64,000 nt of DNA from Brevundimonas sp. (GCF_027484365.1 NZ_JAIXTC010000007.1:62001-126000), one strand, 5' to 3'; shown: positions 43,138 to 56,601, counted from the first letter of the stretch. Numbers and translations: made by a program. The notes: generated by a model not told the origin, from the letters alone.

Positions 43138-44063
43138 GCCCTTGGATGGGCCGCTGCGTAGGCGCCCAGCAGGTGGGCGGCGTCGACCGCGGTGTATTTC
43201 TGGGTCGTCGACAGGCTGGCGTGGCCCAGCAGTTCCTGGATGCTGCGCAGATCGGCGCCGGCGCCCAGCAGATGGGTGGCGAAACTGTGCCTGAGCGCAT
43301 GCGGCGTGGCGCTGGCCGGCAGGCCGAGGCGGCCGCGTAGCTTCTGCACCGTGGCCTGGACATGGCGGGCGCCGAGCGGACCGCCGCGCCGGGCGCGGAA
43401 CAGGGCGTCGGACGGTTGCAGCGGGAAGGGCTGGGCCGCCAGGGCGGCGTCGACCGCCGAACGAACGGCGGGCAGGACCGGGACGATCCGGGTCTTGCCG
43501 CCCTTGCCGTTGATGCGCAGGCTGTCGGGGAGGGGGACGTCGGCCCGGGTCAGGCCCAGTGCCTCCGAAATCCGCAGACCGCAGCCGTAGAGCAGGGACA
43601 GGACGGCGGCGTCGCGCAGGGCTTCCCAGGGCTCGGCGTCGGGGTCGAGGGCGGGTTCGGCCAGCAGGCCCCGCGCCTGATCGGCGGTCACCGGCCGGGG
43701 CAGGGACGGCTTGACCCGGGGGCCGCGCACGAGGGCCAGCTGGGGTGCAGGCGTGTCGCAGCGGCGATCGAGGAAGACGTGGAAGGTGCGGATCGCCGAC
43801 AGGGTCTGGCTCAGCGAGCGGGCGTTCAAGGGATGATCGCCCGAGCGTCTCTCGGCGAGGTGGGCGCGCAGCTCGGCGGCGGTGACGGTTCCAAGATCGG
43901 CAAGGCTCTGGGGCTCGCCGCGATGGCGATCGAGGAAGGCGAGGTAGAGCCGGCCGATATGACCGTAGGCTTCCAGAGTCCGGGGCGACAGGCGGCGTTC
44001 GTGCGCCAGATGCTCGAGCCAGGCTGTGAGGGCCCCGGACGCCGTCAATTCAGGATGGGCCAA
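43134..44063 (-). CDS. xerC: tyrosine recombinase XerC
   Basis: Site-specific recombinase that resolves chromosome dimers at dif with XerD. About 309 residues: SAM-like core-binding domain (LTAWLEHLAHERRLSPRTLEAY) then the catalytic domain with Arg in GCGLRISEALGL, Lys in NGKGGKTRIVPV, HALRHSFATHLL with His and Arg, and LLGHASLSTTQKYT with His and the nucleophile Tyr. There is no ATG near the N-terminus; TTG at 44063 or 44048, overlapping the DUF484 stop, is the likely start. Longer readings in the frame are antisense debris. Confidence 0.9.
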   Translation of the reverse strand: MAHPELTASGALTAWLEHLAHERRLSPRTLEAYGHIGRLYLAFLDRHRGEPQSLADLGTVTAAELRAHLAERRSGDHPLNARSLSQTLSAIRTFHVFLDRRCDTPAPQLALVRGPRVKPSLPRPVTADQARGLLAEPALDPDAEPWEALRDAAVLSLLYGCGLRISEALGLTRADVPLPDSLRINGKGGKTRIVPVLPAVRSAVDAALAAQPFPLQPSDALFRARRGGPLGARHVQATVQKLRGRLGLPASATPHALRHSFATHLLGAGADLRSIQELLGHASLSTTQKYTAVDAAHLLGAYAAAHPRA

Positions 44064-44770
44064 CGCTCGGCCGTGCGTTCGACGACCCGGGCGATGAAGG
44101 CGACCAGTTCGCAGCCCATGCCCGGGGTAAAGCCTTCTTCCTCGGGCGAGGCGAAGGCGCAGAGGGCGGGGCGGGCTTCCTCGGGGCGTTCGCCGCCGAG
44201 GTGGGGGGCCATGCGGATCAGGGCGATCGAGCGGGCCTGGTCCGTCGAAGGGCCGAACAGGTCGAGGCCCTCGAACATCGGGCCCAGCCAGGTGAGGCCA
44301 TGGTCGCCGAGCAGGGCGTCGACGCCGCCGACCTCCAGCCCGCGCCATCCGAAGGGCACGCCGCCGGGTTTCTCGATGGCGATGGCGGCGCCGGCCAGAC
44401 CGAACCGGCCCTGGGCCACGGCGTCCAGCCTGCGGGCGAGGTCGGAGTGGTTGCGCGACTCCATCAGGTCCAGGGCCGCGACATGGGTCTGGGTCTGGGC
44501 GGCGAAATTGGCGCGGGCGACCGATTCGATCCGTTTCCTGGCGTCGGCCTCGCGCTCGGCGGCTTCCTCGAGCCGGGTCAGGGCGGCGCGGCCGAACTCG
44601 ACGACGTTGCGGCCGTGCGGCTTCAGACCGACCTCTTCCAGCAGGGAGCGGTCGTCCAGAAGGGTCTGGGGATTGGCCTGCAGCCAGACGCGGACGTCGG
44701 GCCAGTGAAGCTCCCTCGAGCCCTGGTCCATGGCGGCGAACAGGTCTGCGGTCTGGTCCCTGGACGTCAC
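44045..44770 (-). CDS. DUF484 family protein
   Basis: A 241-residue cytosolic protein starting at GTG. The N-terminal VRVWLQANPQTLLDDRSLLEEVGL and VVEFGRAALTRLEEA match DUF484, whose members have a GAF-like domain. It is linked directly to xerC, as in many proteobacteria (the dapF-yigA-xerC arrangement in E. coli), with overlapping ends. The role is unknown; a link to recombination is inferred from context only. Confidence 0.9.
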   Translation of the reverse strand: MTSRDQTADLFAAMDQGSRELHWPDVRVWLQANPQTLLDDRSLLEEVGLKPHGRNVVEFGRAALTRLEEAAEREADARKRIESVARANFAAQTQTHVAALDLMESRNHSDLARRLDAVAQGRFGLAGAAIAIEKPGGVPFGWRGLEVGGVDALLGDHGLTWLGPMFEGLDLFGPSTDQARSIALIRMAPHLGGERPEEARPALCAFASPEEEGFTPGMGCELVAFIARVVERTAERWPILN

Positions 44771-44836
44771 GTCGGCGCTCCTCCCGGAACGCCGGGTCGT
44801 AAACTACAGGATGGAGCTCTTCTGTTGGTCGATCCT

Positions 44837-45490
44837 CTAGAGGATCGACTGGCCGGTCTTGCCCCAGTCCGCCAGGAAGGCATCAAGCCCCTTGTCGGTT
44901 AACGGGTGCTTGATCAGGGCCTTGAAAGTGTCGGCCGGCAGGGTGGCGGCGTCCGATCCGGCGAGGGCGGCGGCCGTGACATGGGCCGGGTGGCGCAGGC
45001 TGGCGGCCAGGATTTGGGTCTCGAACCCGTGGATGTCGTAAAGGGTCCGGATCTCTTCCAGCAGGTCCACCCCGACGGCGCCGTGGTCGTCGAGGCGGCC
45101 GACGAAGGGTGAGACGTAGGTGGCGCCGGCCTTGGCGGCCAGCAGGGCCTGGGCGGCGGAGAAGCAGAGGGTGACGTTGGTCTGGATGCCCTTGTCGGCG
45201 AAGGCGCGGGCGGCGCGCAGGCCGTCCCAGGTCAGGGGCAGTTTCACCACCACGTTCGGGGCGATGGCGGCGAGCTTGTCGCCCTCCTTGACCATGGTCT
45301 CGAAATCGGTGGCGACGGCTTCGGCGGAGATCGGACCCTCGACCAGGGCGCAGATTTCAGCGATGACCTCGGCGATGTTGCGCCCGGACTTTGCGATCAG
45401 CGTGGGATTGGTGGTCACGCCGTCCACCATCCCGGTGGGCAGCATGTCCTTGATGACGGCGACGTCGGCGGTGTCGAGGAAGAGTTTCAT
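44837..45490 (-). CDS. fsa: fructose-6-phosphate aldolase/transaldolase-like protein
   Basis: A 217-residue TIM-barrel aldolase of the TalC/MipB type. It opens with [14 protein letters not shown] and has [27 protein letters not shown] with the Schiff-base Lys, [15 protein letters not shown], and [13 protein letters not shown]. The size fits small transaldolases and F6P aldolases; motif detail does not separate the two reactions. It is divergent from priA with a 30-base gap, close to the conserved fsa-priA-atpH neighbourhood of alphaproteobacteria. Confidence 0.92.
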   Translation of the reverse strand: MKLFLDTADVAVIKDMLPTGMVDGVTTNPTLIAKSGRNIAEVIAEICALVEGPISAEAVATDFETMVKEGDKLAAIAPNVVVKLPLTWDGLRAARAFADKGIQTNVTLCFSAAQALLAAKAGATYVSPFVGRLDDHGAVGVDLLEEIRTLYDIHGFETQILAASLRHPAHVTAAALAGSDAATLPADTFKALIKHPLTDKGLDAFLADWGKTGQSIL

Positions 45491-45520
45491 GAGCCGGGTT
45501 CTAGCTGAGCGGACCTGTCG

Positions 45521-47683
45521 GTGAAAGTCGCCTCGGTTCTGATTCCCCTGCCGGTGCACGAGGCCTTTGACTATGAGGTCAGCGAAGGCATGGATCTGGC
45601 GCGCGGCGATCAGGTCGCGGTCCCCCTGGGGCCGCGGCTGATGCGGGGCATTGTGGCCGAGGTGCGGGAGACCACGGGGTCCAACCGGCGACTGAAGGCG
45701 GTCGAGGCGAAGCTGGACGATCCGCGCCTGCCGCCGGGGACGGTGGACTTCGTCGAATGGGCGGCCCGCTGGACCCTGAGCCCGCCGGGAGAGATGGCGG
45801 CGACGGCCCTGAAGGGCCTTCGAGCCCCGAGGCCCCGGCCGGAGCGGCGGCTGCGGCACGTCGGGGATCGGGTCCCGGCGAGACCGACGGCCGGACGGTC
45901 TGCGGTGCTGGAGGCGCTGGGCGCGGCGGCGATGCCGGGGCCGGACCTGGCCCGACGGGCGGGGGTCTCTTCGGCGGTGGTCAAGGGGCTGGTGGACGAG
46001 GGAGTGTTGGAGGTCATCGAGATCGAGGCCGAGGCGGCGTTCGACCGGCCCGATCCCGACCATGCCCCGGCGAGGCTGAATGCGGACCAGGGGGCAGCGG
46101 CGGACGCCTTGTCGGCGGCGACGCTGGCAGGCGGATTCAAGCCCTTCCTGCTGGACGGGGTCACCGGGTCGGGCAAGACCGAGGCCTATCTGGAAGCCGT
46201 GGCGCGGACGCTGAAGCGCGACCCCTCGGCCCAGATCCTGATCCTGCTGCCCGAGATCGCCCTGACCCAGGCGCTGATCGAGCGGATCACCAAACGGTTC
46301 GGGTCGGCGCCGGCGGAGTGGCATTCGGGCGTGGCCCCGCCGCGTCGGCGGATGGTGTGGGAGGCGGTGGTCGCGGGCCGCTGCAGCATCGTGGTCGGGG
46401 CGCGGTCGGCCCTGTTCCTGCCCTTCCCGAACCTGAAGCTGATCGTCGTCGACGAAGAGCACGACGGCTCGTTCAAACAGGAGGACGGGCTGGTCTATCA
46501 CGGCCGCGACCTGGCCGTGGCCCGCGCCCGGATCGAGGGATCGGTGGTGGTCCTGGCCTCGGCGACGCCGTCGCTGGAGACTCTGTGGAACGCGCATCAG
46601 GGACGCTACGCCTGGCTGAAACTGTCGAGCCGGCACGGGGCGGCGGTCCTGCCCGAGATCAGCCTGCTGGACCTGAGGCAGAGCCCGCCCGACCCCCAGA
46701 CCTGGCTGTCGCAGCCGCTGCGGGAGGCGATCGGGGAGACCTTGCTGGCGGGGGAGCAGACCCTGCTGTTCCTGAACCGGCGGGGTTATGCGCCGGTGGT
46801 GTTGTGCCGGGCCTGCGGGCACCGGATGACCTCGCCCGACACCGACAGCTGGCTGGTCGAGCATCGCTACACCGGACGGCTGGTCTGTCACCTGACCGGC
46901 TTTTCCATGGTGCGGCCGAAGCTGTGTCCGTCGTGTGGGGCCGAGGACAGTCTGGTTTCGGTCGGGCCGGGGGTGGAGCGGGTAGAGGAGGAGGTGCGCC
47001 AGCTCTTCCCCGAGGCCCGGACGGCGGTGTTCAGCTCGGACACCATTCCTGATCCGAAGGCGATGCGGGCCCTGATCCAGAGGATGACCGACGGGGAGAT
47101 CGATATTCTGGTCGCGACCCAGGCGGCTGCCAAGGGGCACAATTTCCCGCATCTGACCCTGGTCGGGGTGGTGGATGCGGACCTCGGCCTGCGTGGCGGG
47201 GACCTGAGGGCGGCGGAGCGGACCTTCCAGCTGCTGACCCAGGCCACCGGTCGGGCGGGGCGGGCCGACAGGCCGGGCCGGGCCATCCTGCAGACCTGGA
47301 CACCCGAGCATCCGGTGCTGATGGCGCTGGCGGCCGGGGATCGGGACGCCTTCGTCGAGGCCGAGATGGCTGAGCGGGAGGCGGCCTCCCTGCCGCCGCA
47401 CGGCCGGCTGGCGGCGATCATCCTGTCGGGCATCGATGCGATGGCCGTGGAGAAGGTCGCCAACGACCTCGCGGCCGCGATCCCGAATGCGGAGCGGCTG
47501 GAGGTCTATGGGCCGGCCGACGCGCCCCTGGGGCTGATCCGGGGACGACGGCGCAAGCGGCTGCTGGTGCGGGCCGACCGGGATGTCGACCTGCAGGGGT
47601 TCCTGCGGTCCTGGCTCGGCCGGGTGAAGGTCCCGGGGTCGGTCAGGCTGACGGTGGACGTCGACCCCTACAGCTTCCTGTAG
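45521..47683 (+). CDS. priA: primosomal protein N' (PriA helicase) with a degenerate second zinc site
   Basis: A 3'-to-5' DNA helicase that restarts stalled replication forks. The 720-residue protein starts at GTG with [16 protein letters not shown] (3'-BD domain). Walker A is [13 protein letters not shown] near residue 212, the DEEH box is [14 protein letters not shown], and motif VI includes ATGRAGR. The zinc insertion keeps CRACGH and CPSCGAE, but the second pair is SPDTDSW in place of CPxC, and the third is CHLTG in place of CHxC. Thus three of eight cysteines are missing, all from one zinc site. Confidence 0.93.
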   Translation: MKVASVLIPLPVHEAFDYEVSEGMDLARGDQVAVPLGPRLMRGIVAEVRETTGSNRRLKAVEAKLDDPRLPPGTVDFVEWAARWTLSPPGEMAATALKGLRAPRPRPERRLRHVGDRVPARPTAGRSAVLEALGAAAMPGPDLARRAGVSSAVVKGLVDEGVLEVIEIEAEAAFDRPDPDHAPARLNADQGAAADALSAATLAGGFKPFLLDGVTGSGKTEAYLEAVARTLKRDPSAQILILLPEIALTQALIERITKRFGSAPAEWHSGVAPPRRRMVWEAVVAGRCSIVVGARSALFLPFPNLKLIVVDEEHDGSFKQEDGLVYHGRDLAVARARIEGSVVVLASATPSLETLWNAHQGRYAWLKLSSRHGAAVLPEISLLDLRQSPPDPQTWLSQPLREAIGETLLAGEQTLLFLNRRGYAPVVLCRACGHRMTSPDTDSWLVEHRYTGRLVCHLTGFSMVRPKLCPSCGAEDSLVSVGPGVERVEEEVRQLFPEARTAVFSSDTIPDPKAMRALIQRMTDGEIDILVATQAAAKGHNFPHLTLVGVVDADLGLRGGDLRAAERTFQLLTQATGRAGRADRPGRAILQTWTPEHPVLMALAAGDRDAFVEAEMAEREAASLPPHGRLAAIILSGIDAMAVEKVANDLAAAIPNAERLEVYGPADAPLGLIRGRRRKRLLVRADRDVDLQGFLRSWLGRVKVPGSVRLTVDVDPYSFL

Positions 47684-47698
47684 GCGCGACGGGGCCGA

Positions 47699-48535
47699 TC
47701 AGCGGGGCCCGGTCAGCCGGATCTCGAACAATTTCGGCCAGTTCTTGCCCGTGACGAACAGACGGCGGTTCGCTGCGTCCCAGGCGATGCCGTTGAGGAC
47801 GTCGTCGATCGGGTTGGCGACCGGATCGGGCAGGATGCCGGTCAGGTCGATGACGCCCGTGACCGCGCCCGTGGCCGGATTGATGCGGACGATGAAGCTG
47901 GTCTGCCAGACGTTGGCCCAGACCTCCCCGTCGATGAATTCCAGCTCGTTCAGCATGTTCAGCGGCCGGCCCATATAGGTGACGGGGACCGAACCGGTCT
48001 GTTGCAGGGTGACGGGGTCGAGGAAACGCAGCGAGGCGGTGCCGTCTGACAGGATCACCCGCGTGTCGTCGTGGGTCAGGCCCCAGCCTTCGCCGGAATA
48101 GGAGAAGGTCCCGGCCGGTTCGAGGTCGTCGATGTCCCAGACGAAACCGTGCCCGCCCTGCCAGGTCAGGGTCAGGATGCGGTCGCCGACAGCGGTCAGA
48201 CCCTCACCGAAGAACTGGGTGTCCAGATCGTGCTTTGCGAGGACCACGCCGTCCTCGAGGCGCACGCGACGCACGCTGGAGGGGTGGCGGCCGGTGCTCT
48301 CCAGCAGGATGCCGTCGTGGAACTCCAGCCCCTGGGTGAATGCCGCCGGGTCGTGCGGATAGACGGCGACGATCTCGTAGCCGTAGCGCGGCGGTCTGGC
48401 GGGCTGGGTCGCGGGCGCGACGGCCTGAGCGACGGGGGCGGCGGGCGCCGACGTCTGTGCAACCACGGTCGGGGCGAAGGCGAGGCTGATCAGCCCCGCG
48501 AACGCGGCGATTAGACGGAGCGCCGGCCGGGTCAT
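47699..48535 (-). CDS. glutaminyl-peptide cyclotransferase, secreted
   Basis: A 278-residue exported protein of the plant-type glutamine cyclotransferase family, a five-bladed beta propeller that converts N-terminal Gln to pyroglutamate. A signal peptide (LRLIAAFAGLISLAFAPTVVAQ) is followed by an Ala/Pro linker. Family blocks are FTQGLEFHDGILLESTG near residue 66, FGEGLTAVGDRILTLTWQ, NMLNELEFIDGEVWANVWQT, and DDVLNGIAWDAANRRLFVTGKNWP split across the end. It is coupled to terC by a 1-base overlap (TGATG). Confidence 0.9.
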   Translation of the reverse strand: MTRPALRLIAAFAGLISLAFAPTVVAQTSAPAAPVAQAVAPATQPARPPRYGYEIVAVYPHDPAAFTQGLEFHDGILLESTGRHPSSVRRVRLEDGVVLAKHDLDTQFFGEGLTAVGDRILTLTWQGGHGFVWDIDDLEPAGTFSYSGEGWGLTHDDTRVILSDGTASLRFLDPVTLQQTGSVPVTYMGRPLNMLNELEFIDGEVWANVWQTSFIVRINPATGAVTGVIDLTGILPDPVANPIDDVLNGIAWDAANRRLFVTGKNWPKLFEIRLTGPR

Positions 48536-49365
48536 CAGTGCCTCGGATCGGCGGCGGCTTCCGCCTCCGCGGCCCTGGCGCGCTCTTCCGCCTGATCGGC
48601 GGCCTGACGCGCGATCCTGGCCTTCTCCTGTTTGGATGTGGCCGCCCGTCCCATCATGTTCAGCGCCTCCACGCCGGCCGAGAAGGCCATGGCGGCGTAG
48701 ATATAGCCCTTGGGCACGTGGAAGCCGAAACCGTCGGCGATCAGGACCAGGCCGATCATCAGGAGGAAGCCGAGGGCCAGCATGACCACGGTCGGGTTCT
48801 TGGCGATGAAATTGGCCAGGGGGTCGGCCGCCAGCAGCATGACGGTGACGGCGGCGAGAACGGCGACCACCATGATCGGCAGGTGCTCGGTCATGCCGAC
48901 GGCCGTCAGGATGGAGTCGATCGAGAAGACCAGGTCCAGGATGATGATCTGGACGATCGCCGCGCCGGCGTTGGAGATGACCACGTCCTTCTTGTCGAGG
49001 ACGTCGTGCGACGGGGTCGGATCGACCGTGTGGTGGATCTCCTTGGTCGCCTTCCAGATCAGGAACAGGCCGCCCGCGATCAGGATCAGGTCCTTCCACG
49101 AGAATTCGTTGCCGAGGACCGAGAAGACCGGCTGGATGAGGCCGACCAGCCAGGCGATGATCGACAGCAGGCCCAGACGCATGATCAGGGCCAGGCCGAT
49201 GCCGATGCGGCGGACCCTCTGCCGATGCTCGGGCGGGAGCTTGTTCGACAGGATCGAGATGAAGATCAGATTGTCGATGCCGAGCACGACCTCCATCACC
49301 ACGAGGGTGACGAGGGCGGCCCAGGCGGCCGGGTCGCTAAGCAGCGGAAGAATGCTGTCGAACAT
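48535..49365 (-). CDS. TerC family membrane protein
   Basis: An integral membrane protein of about 276 residues with seven or more helices. Family motifs are [16 protein letters not shown] near residue 24 and [16 protein letters not shown] near 145; the paired acidic residues are thought to bind a metal such as Mn2+. It ends in a long charged coil ([22 protein letters not shown]). The ATG at 49365 is preferred to a TTG one codon upstream. Related proteins export Mn2+ to protect or load secreted metalloproteins. It overlaps the cyclotransferase gene. Confidence 0.92.
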   Translation of the reverse strand: MFDSILPLLSDPAAWAALVTLVVMEVVLGIDNLIFISILSNKLPPEHRQRVRRIGIGLALIMRLGLLSIIAWLVGLIQPVFSVLGNEFSWKDLILIAGGLFLIWKATKEIHHTVDPTPSHDVLDKKDVVISNAGAAIVQIIILDLVFSIDSILTAVGMTEHLPIMVVAVLAAVTVMLLAADPLANFIAKNPTVVMLALGFLLMIGLVLIADGFGFHVPKGYIYAAMAFSAGVEALNMMGRAATSKQEKARIARQAADQAEERARAAEAEAAADPRH

Positions 49366-49434
49366 CAAGGTCTCTCTGGCGGGAAGATTTTGTCCTGTAG
49401 CGCATGCCGCGCGACAGAGTTCAAGTTGACCTTA

Positions 49435-50436
49435 TCACACAGTGCGCGACGAAGTGACTTCAGGAACCTGCTCGACCAGGGCTCCCGCCCCGCCGCCGGC
49501 CATCACCGCGGCCCGGACGGCCGCGTGGCTGGCCAGGCTCTGGGCCTCGACATAGATCCGGCCGGCCTGGGGGTAGGCGGCGCGGATGCGATGTTCCAGC
49601 CGGGCGACCGTGTCCTCGACGTCGGCAGCGGCGAGGTCGTCGCGGAAGTCGAGGCTGAGGCAGACGAGGATCTCGTTCGGGCCGAAATGCATGGTGCGGG
49701 CGTCGTTCAGCCCAATGACGCCGGGCTCGCTGCGGGCGATCGCCTCGATGCCCTCGCGCGTGGCGGGGTCGGCCGCCTCTCCGGTCAGCAGGCTCTGGCT
49801 CTCGACGGCGAGGAAGGCGGCGGTGGTCGCGAGGATGAGGCCGATGACGACCGAGGCGACGCCGTCCAATACCGGCAGGTCGAACAGATGGCTGCAGACG
49901 ACCCCGGTGAGGGCGACGACCAGACCGGCCAGGGCGGCGGTGTCCTCGAACAGGACGGTGAAGATCGTCGGGTCCTTGGATGAGCGGATGACGGCGAAGA
50001 AGGGCCGGCCCTCGCGCTCCCTGTTGAACGCGTTCAGCGCCACCAGCCACGATGCGCCCTCGAACAGCACGGACAGGCCCAGAACGACATAGTTGACCCA
50101 GGCGTTCTGGATCGGCTCGGGCGACTGGATGCGCTCGATGCCGTGGGCGATGGAGATCACTGCGCCGACGCCGAAGATCAGGACCGCGACCACGAAGGTG
50201 TAGAAATAGAGCTGCAGTCCGTGGCCGAACGGGTGGCTGACGGTCGCCGGCCGGGCGGCGCGTCTGAGCCCGATCAGCAGGATGATCTGGTTGCCGGTGT
50301 CGACCGCCGAGTGGATCGCTTCCGACATCATGGCGGCCGAGCCCGTGAACAGGGCGGCGGCCAGCTTGGTCGTGGCGATGGCCAGGTTGCCGGCCAGGGC
50401 GGCGAAGATGACGTTCTTTGAGGTGGAGGCTGCCAT
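49435..50436 (-). CDS. cation diffusion facilitator (CDF) family transporter
   Basis: A proton-driven divalent metal exporter of 333 residues. Six helices are predicted; the metal-binding residues are seen in MSEAIHSAVDTGNQIILL near residue 36 (helix II) and in VLFEDTAALAGLVVAL (helix V, D in EDT). HPFGHGLQLYFYTF is the conserved loop. A C-terminal ferredoxin-like domain follows (VIGLNDARTMHFGPNEILVCL). The metal (Zn, Fe, Mn) cannot be told. It may form a metal-handling group with the TerC gene. Confidence 0.92.
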   Translation of the reverse strand: MAASTSKNVIFAALAGNLAIATTKLAAALFTGSAAMMSEAIHSAVDTGNQIILLIGLRRAARPATVSHPFGHGLQLYFYTFVVAVLIFGVGAVISIAHGIERIQSPEPIQNAWVNYVVLGLSVLFEGASWLVALNAFNREREGRPFFAVIRSSKDPTIFTVLFEDTAALAGLVVALTGVVCSHLFDLPVLDGVASVVIGLILATTAAFLAVESQSLLTGEAADPATREGIEAIARSEPGVIGLNDARTMHFGPNEILVCLSLDFRDDLAAADVEDTVARLEHRIRAAYPQAGRIYVEAQSLASHAAVRAAVMAGGGAGALVEQVPEVTSSRTV

Positions 50437-50647
50437 AATGTCGCAGGGGTGAAAGCGGGTGCGACCGTATCGTTCCCCGGCTTCGGTTGCGACAGCGAAA
50501 AGCCCATGCTATCAGGCGCCCGGCTTCCAGGGGGCGTTTCTAGCGAGACGGCCCTTGGCGTGCTTTCCTTAAGCATTACAAGCCTTTGACCGGCGCGAGT
50601 TTCGCGGCCGGTCGTTTGAACAGATACGCACAGCGGACGGACAGGCC

Positions 50648-51202
50648 TTGGCTGACGATTTCAGAACGACGGAAGTCGGCGCGCGCTACGCTCAGGCGCT
50701 GTTCGACCTGGCCCTGGAAACCGGCCGCCTGGAGGCCGTTCGCGCCGACCTGAAGTCGCTGAAGGCCGCCTGGATCGAGAGCGCCGACCTGCGCCGTCTC
50801 GCCCACTCGCCGGTCATCGCCGCCGAAGACCAGCAGAAAGGCCTCGTCGCCATCGCGACCAAGGCGAAGTTCGAAACCACGACGAAGAACTTCCTCGGAC
50901 TGCTGGCGCAGAATGGCCGCGCCCGCGACCTGGGCGCCGTGATCACCGGCTTCGAGACCCTGTATTCGGCCCACACCGGCGTCGTCGCCGCCGAGGTCGT
51001 CTCGGCCGTGGCCCTGTCGACCGCCCAGACGACCAAAATCCACTCGGCCCTGTCGCAGGCGCTGGGCAAGGCCCCCGAAATGACCGCCCGCGTCGATCCG
51101 TCGATCCTGGGCGGACTGAAGGTCAAGGTCGGCTCGAAACTCTTCGACGCCTCGCTGAAGACCAAGCTCGACCAGATGAAGTTCGCCCTCAAGCGGGCCT
51201 GA
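50648..51202 (+). CDS. atpH: F1 ATP synthase delta subunit
   Basis: Peripheral-stalk subunit linking F1 to the b subunits. 184 residues starting at [24 protein letters not shown] is the classic delta N-terminus, and the C-terminal [29 protein letters not shown] split in pieces matches the family end. It is the first gene of atpHAGDC; the F0 genes are not here, as usual in alphaproteobacteria. A 211-base region lies between it and the divergent CDF gene and should hold the operon promoter. Confidence 0.96.
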   Translation: MADDFRTTEVGARYAQALFDLALETGRLEAVRADLKSLKAAWIESADLRRLAHSPVIAAEDQQKGLVAIATKAKFETTTKNFLGLLAQNGRARDLGAVITGFETLYSAHTGVVAAEVVSAVALSTAQTTKIHSALSQALGKAPEMTARVDPSILGGLKVKVGSKLFDASLKTKLDQMKFALKRA

Positions 51203-51207
51203 CGTAA

Positions 51208-52854
<1,647 letters not shown>

Positions 52855-52888
52855 GCCTGACCCCCGGAAGCTGAAAGAGTAGCGCCCG

Positions 52889-55364
<2,476 letters not shown>

Positions 55365-55366
55365 TC

Positions 55367-55636
55367 ATGGCCGGCAAACTCTCCTTCTCGCTGGTGTCGC
55401 CTGAGCGCGAGGTCTTCAACGGCCTCGTCGATCAGGTCGACGCGCCGGGCGTCGAGGGCGACTTCGGCGTCCTCGCCGACCACGCGCCCTTCATGACCGC
55501 CTTGCGCGAAGGCCCGGTCACGGTGTTCGACGGCGCCTCGAAGCGCGTCTTCAACGTCCACGGGGGCTTCGCCGACGTGACCCCCGCCGGCCTGACCATC
55601 CTGGCCGAGGCGGCGACGGAAGTCGCAGCGGCCTGA
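55367..55636 (+). CDS. atpC: F1 ATP synthase epsilon subunit, short form
   Basis: 89 residues, against about 130-140 for typical epsilon. The N-terminal beta sandwich is complete (SFSLVSPEREVFNGLVDQV, GDFGVLADHAPFMTALREG, FNVHGGFADVTPAGLTILAE), but the C-terminal helical hairpin that can insert into F1 and inhibit ATP hydrolysis is absent. The stop is followed by a strong terminator, so the end is real in this sequence. Other alphaproteobacteria rely on the zeta subunit for inhibition; whether that applies here is inferred. Confidence 0.95.
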   Translation: MAGKLSFSLVSPEREVFNGLVDQVDAPGVEGDFGVLADHAPFMTALREGPVTVFDGASKRVFNVHGGFADVTPAGLTILAEAATEVAAA

Positions 55637-55676
55637 GGCTTCGGCGCCGTCATGACGGCGCTCATCCATCTGCTGG

Positions 55677-55705
55677 CAGCCGGCGAGGACATCGCCGGCT
55701 GTTTT
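55677..55705 (+). terminator. intrinsic terminator of the atp operon
   Basis: CAGCCGGCGA and TCGCCGGCTG form a perfect 10-pair stem with loop GGACA, followed by TTTT. A separate 18-base palindrome (55644-55661) precedes it. Confidence 0.92.
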
Positions 55706-55841
55706 GCGTTTCGGTCGTGTCCGCCAGGGCAGGTCCGAAGGTGACCAATTTCCGTCGCCAAACTGGTCAAACCCCGACGCCAATCCCGCCAACCTGACCA
55801 ATCGACTTGATCGGGGCCGAAACCGGACTAGATAACCGCCC

Positions 55842-55902
55842 CAAGACGAGGCCACGTCCTCGCCCCGGCGGCACGCCGGGCCAAGCCCGGGACGGCCCGG
55901 CC
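55842..55902 (+). promoter_or_regulatory. candidate structured leader of the sugE-type gene, guanidine-II-like
   Basis: Three short hairpins precede the start: CGAGG/CCTCG with loop CCACGT (55847-55862), CCGGCG/CGCCGG (55865-55879), and CCGGG/CCCGG with the tetraloop ACGG (55887-55900), close before the ribosome site. ACGR loops are the signature of guanidine-II (mini-ykkC) riboswitches; only one loop fits exactly. Confidence 0.3.
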
Positions 55903-55925
55903 TTTCGCAAGGAGGGCCGAATCCG

Positions 55926-56255
55926 ATGGCCTGGGTCTATCTTCTCATCGCCGGCCTGTTCGAGATCGTCTGGGCCTATTTCATGAAACAGTCCGAGGGT
56001 TTCACCCGGCTGTGGCCCAGCCTGGCGACGCTGGCCTTTATGGGCGTCAGTTTCGCCCTGTTGTCCCTGGCGATGAAGTCGCTGCCGATGGGGACGGCCT
56101 ATGTGATCTGGACCGGGATCGGGGCCGTGGGGGCGTTCGTGGTCGGCGTGGTGCTGCTGGGCGAGAGCCTGACGGTGATGCGGGTCGTGGCGGCCTTGCT
56201 CGTCGTGACCGGTCTCGTCATCTTCCGGCTGGCCCCCGGCGGATCGTCGCACTGA
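55926..56255 (+). CDS. sugE: small multidrug resistance family transporter, guanidinium exporter type
   Basis: A four-helix SMR protein of 109 residues. AWVYLLIAGLFEIVWAYFMKQSEGF holds the essential Glu of helix 1 (Glu13) in the FEIVWA context typical of the SugE/Gdx branch, and MGTAYVIWTGIGAVGAF is the helix 3 dimer motif with the G-x-AY-x-x-W signature. Members of this branch export guanidinium as antiparallel dimers in the inner membrane. A strong Shine-Dalgarno (AAGGAGGG) precedes it. The leader has hairpins that may be a guanidine-responsive element. Confidence 0.9.
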   Translation: MAWVYLLIAGLFEIVWAYFMKQSEGFTRLWPSLATLAFMGVSFALLSLAMKSLPMGTAYVIWTGIGAVGAFVVGVVLLGESLTVMRVVAALLVVTGLVIFRLAPGGSSH

Positions 56256-56273
56256 GGCCCCGGGGAGGCGCGA

Positions 56274-56510
56274 ATGCTGGAACTTCGGCCCAACTGCGAA
56301 GGCTGCGACCGGGATCTTCCGTTCGACAGTCCGGACGCCCGGATCTGCACCTTTGAGTGCACCTTCTGCGCCGACTGTGTGGCGGGGCCGCTGAAGGACG
56401 TCTGTCCGAACTGCGGGGGCAATTTCGTCCCGCGTCCGATCCGGCCCGCCGCCGCCCTGGCGCGCTTTCCCGCGAGCACCCGGCGGATCACGCGAGCGGC
56501 CGGTTCCTGA
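56274..56510 (+). CDS. DUF1272 domain-containing zinc-ribbon-like protein
   Basis: A 78-residue protein. LRPNCEGCDRDLPFDSPDA and FECTFCADCVAG then CPNCGGNF supply eight cysteines in CxxC-type pairs, the DUF1272 pattern; they likely bind one or two zinc ions. The C-terminal tail is basic and Pro/Ala-rich. It follows the sugE-type gene by 18 bases and is probably in the same transcript. The function is unknown. Confidence 0.88.
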   Translation: MLELRPNCEGCDRDLPFDSPDARICTFECTFCADCVAGPLKDVCPNCGGNFVPRPIRPAAALARFPASTRRITRAAGS

Positions 56511-56601
56511 CGGTTTCCGATGAAGGGGCCGGTCGCGATCCGCCCCTCTGGCTCCGCCCCGCGTCAATGGCTAGGCTTTCCCGGTCTTCAAGGGATCCGC
56601 C

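Noticed and set aside
43134-44063. XerC-like integrase as the source of the tRNA-Gly debris
   Set aside because: Its motifs and DUF484 linkage mark it as housekeeping XerC; it is 11 kb away and not next to the tRNA.
44837-47401. 854-residue frame extending the transaldolase through priA
   Set aside because: Only the last 217 residues match a family; the rest is antisense to priA. The true start is the ATG at 45490.
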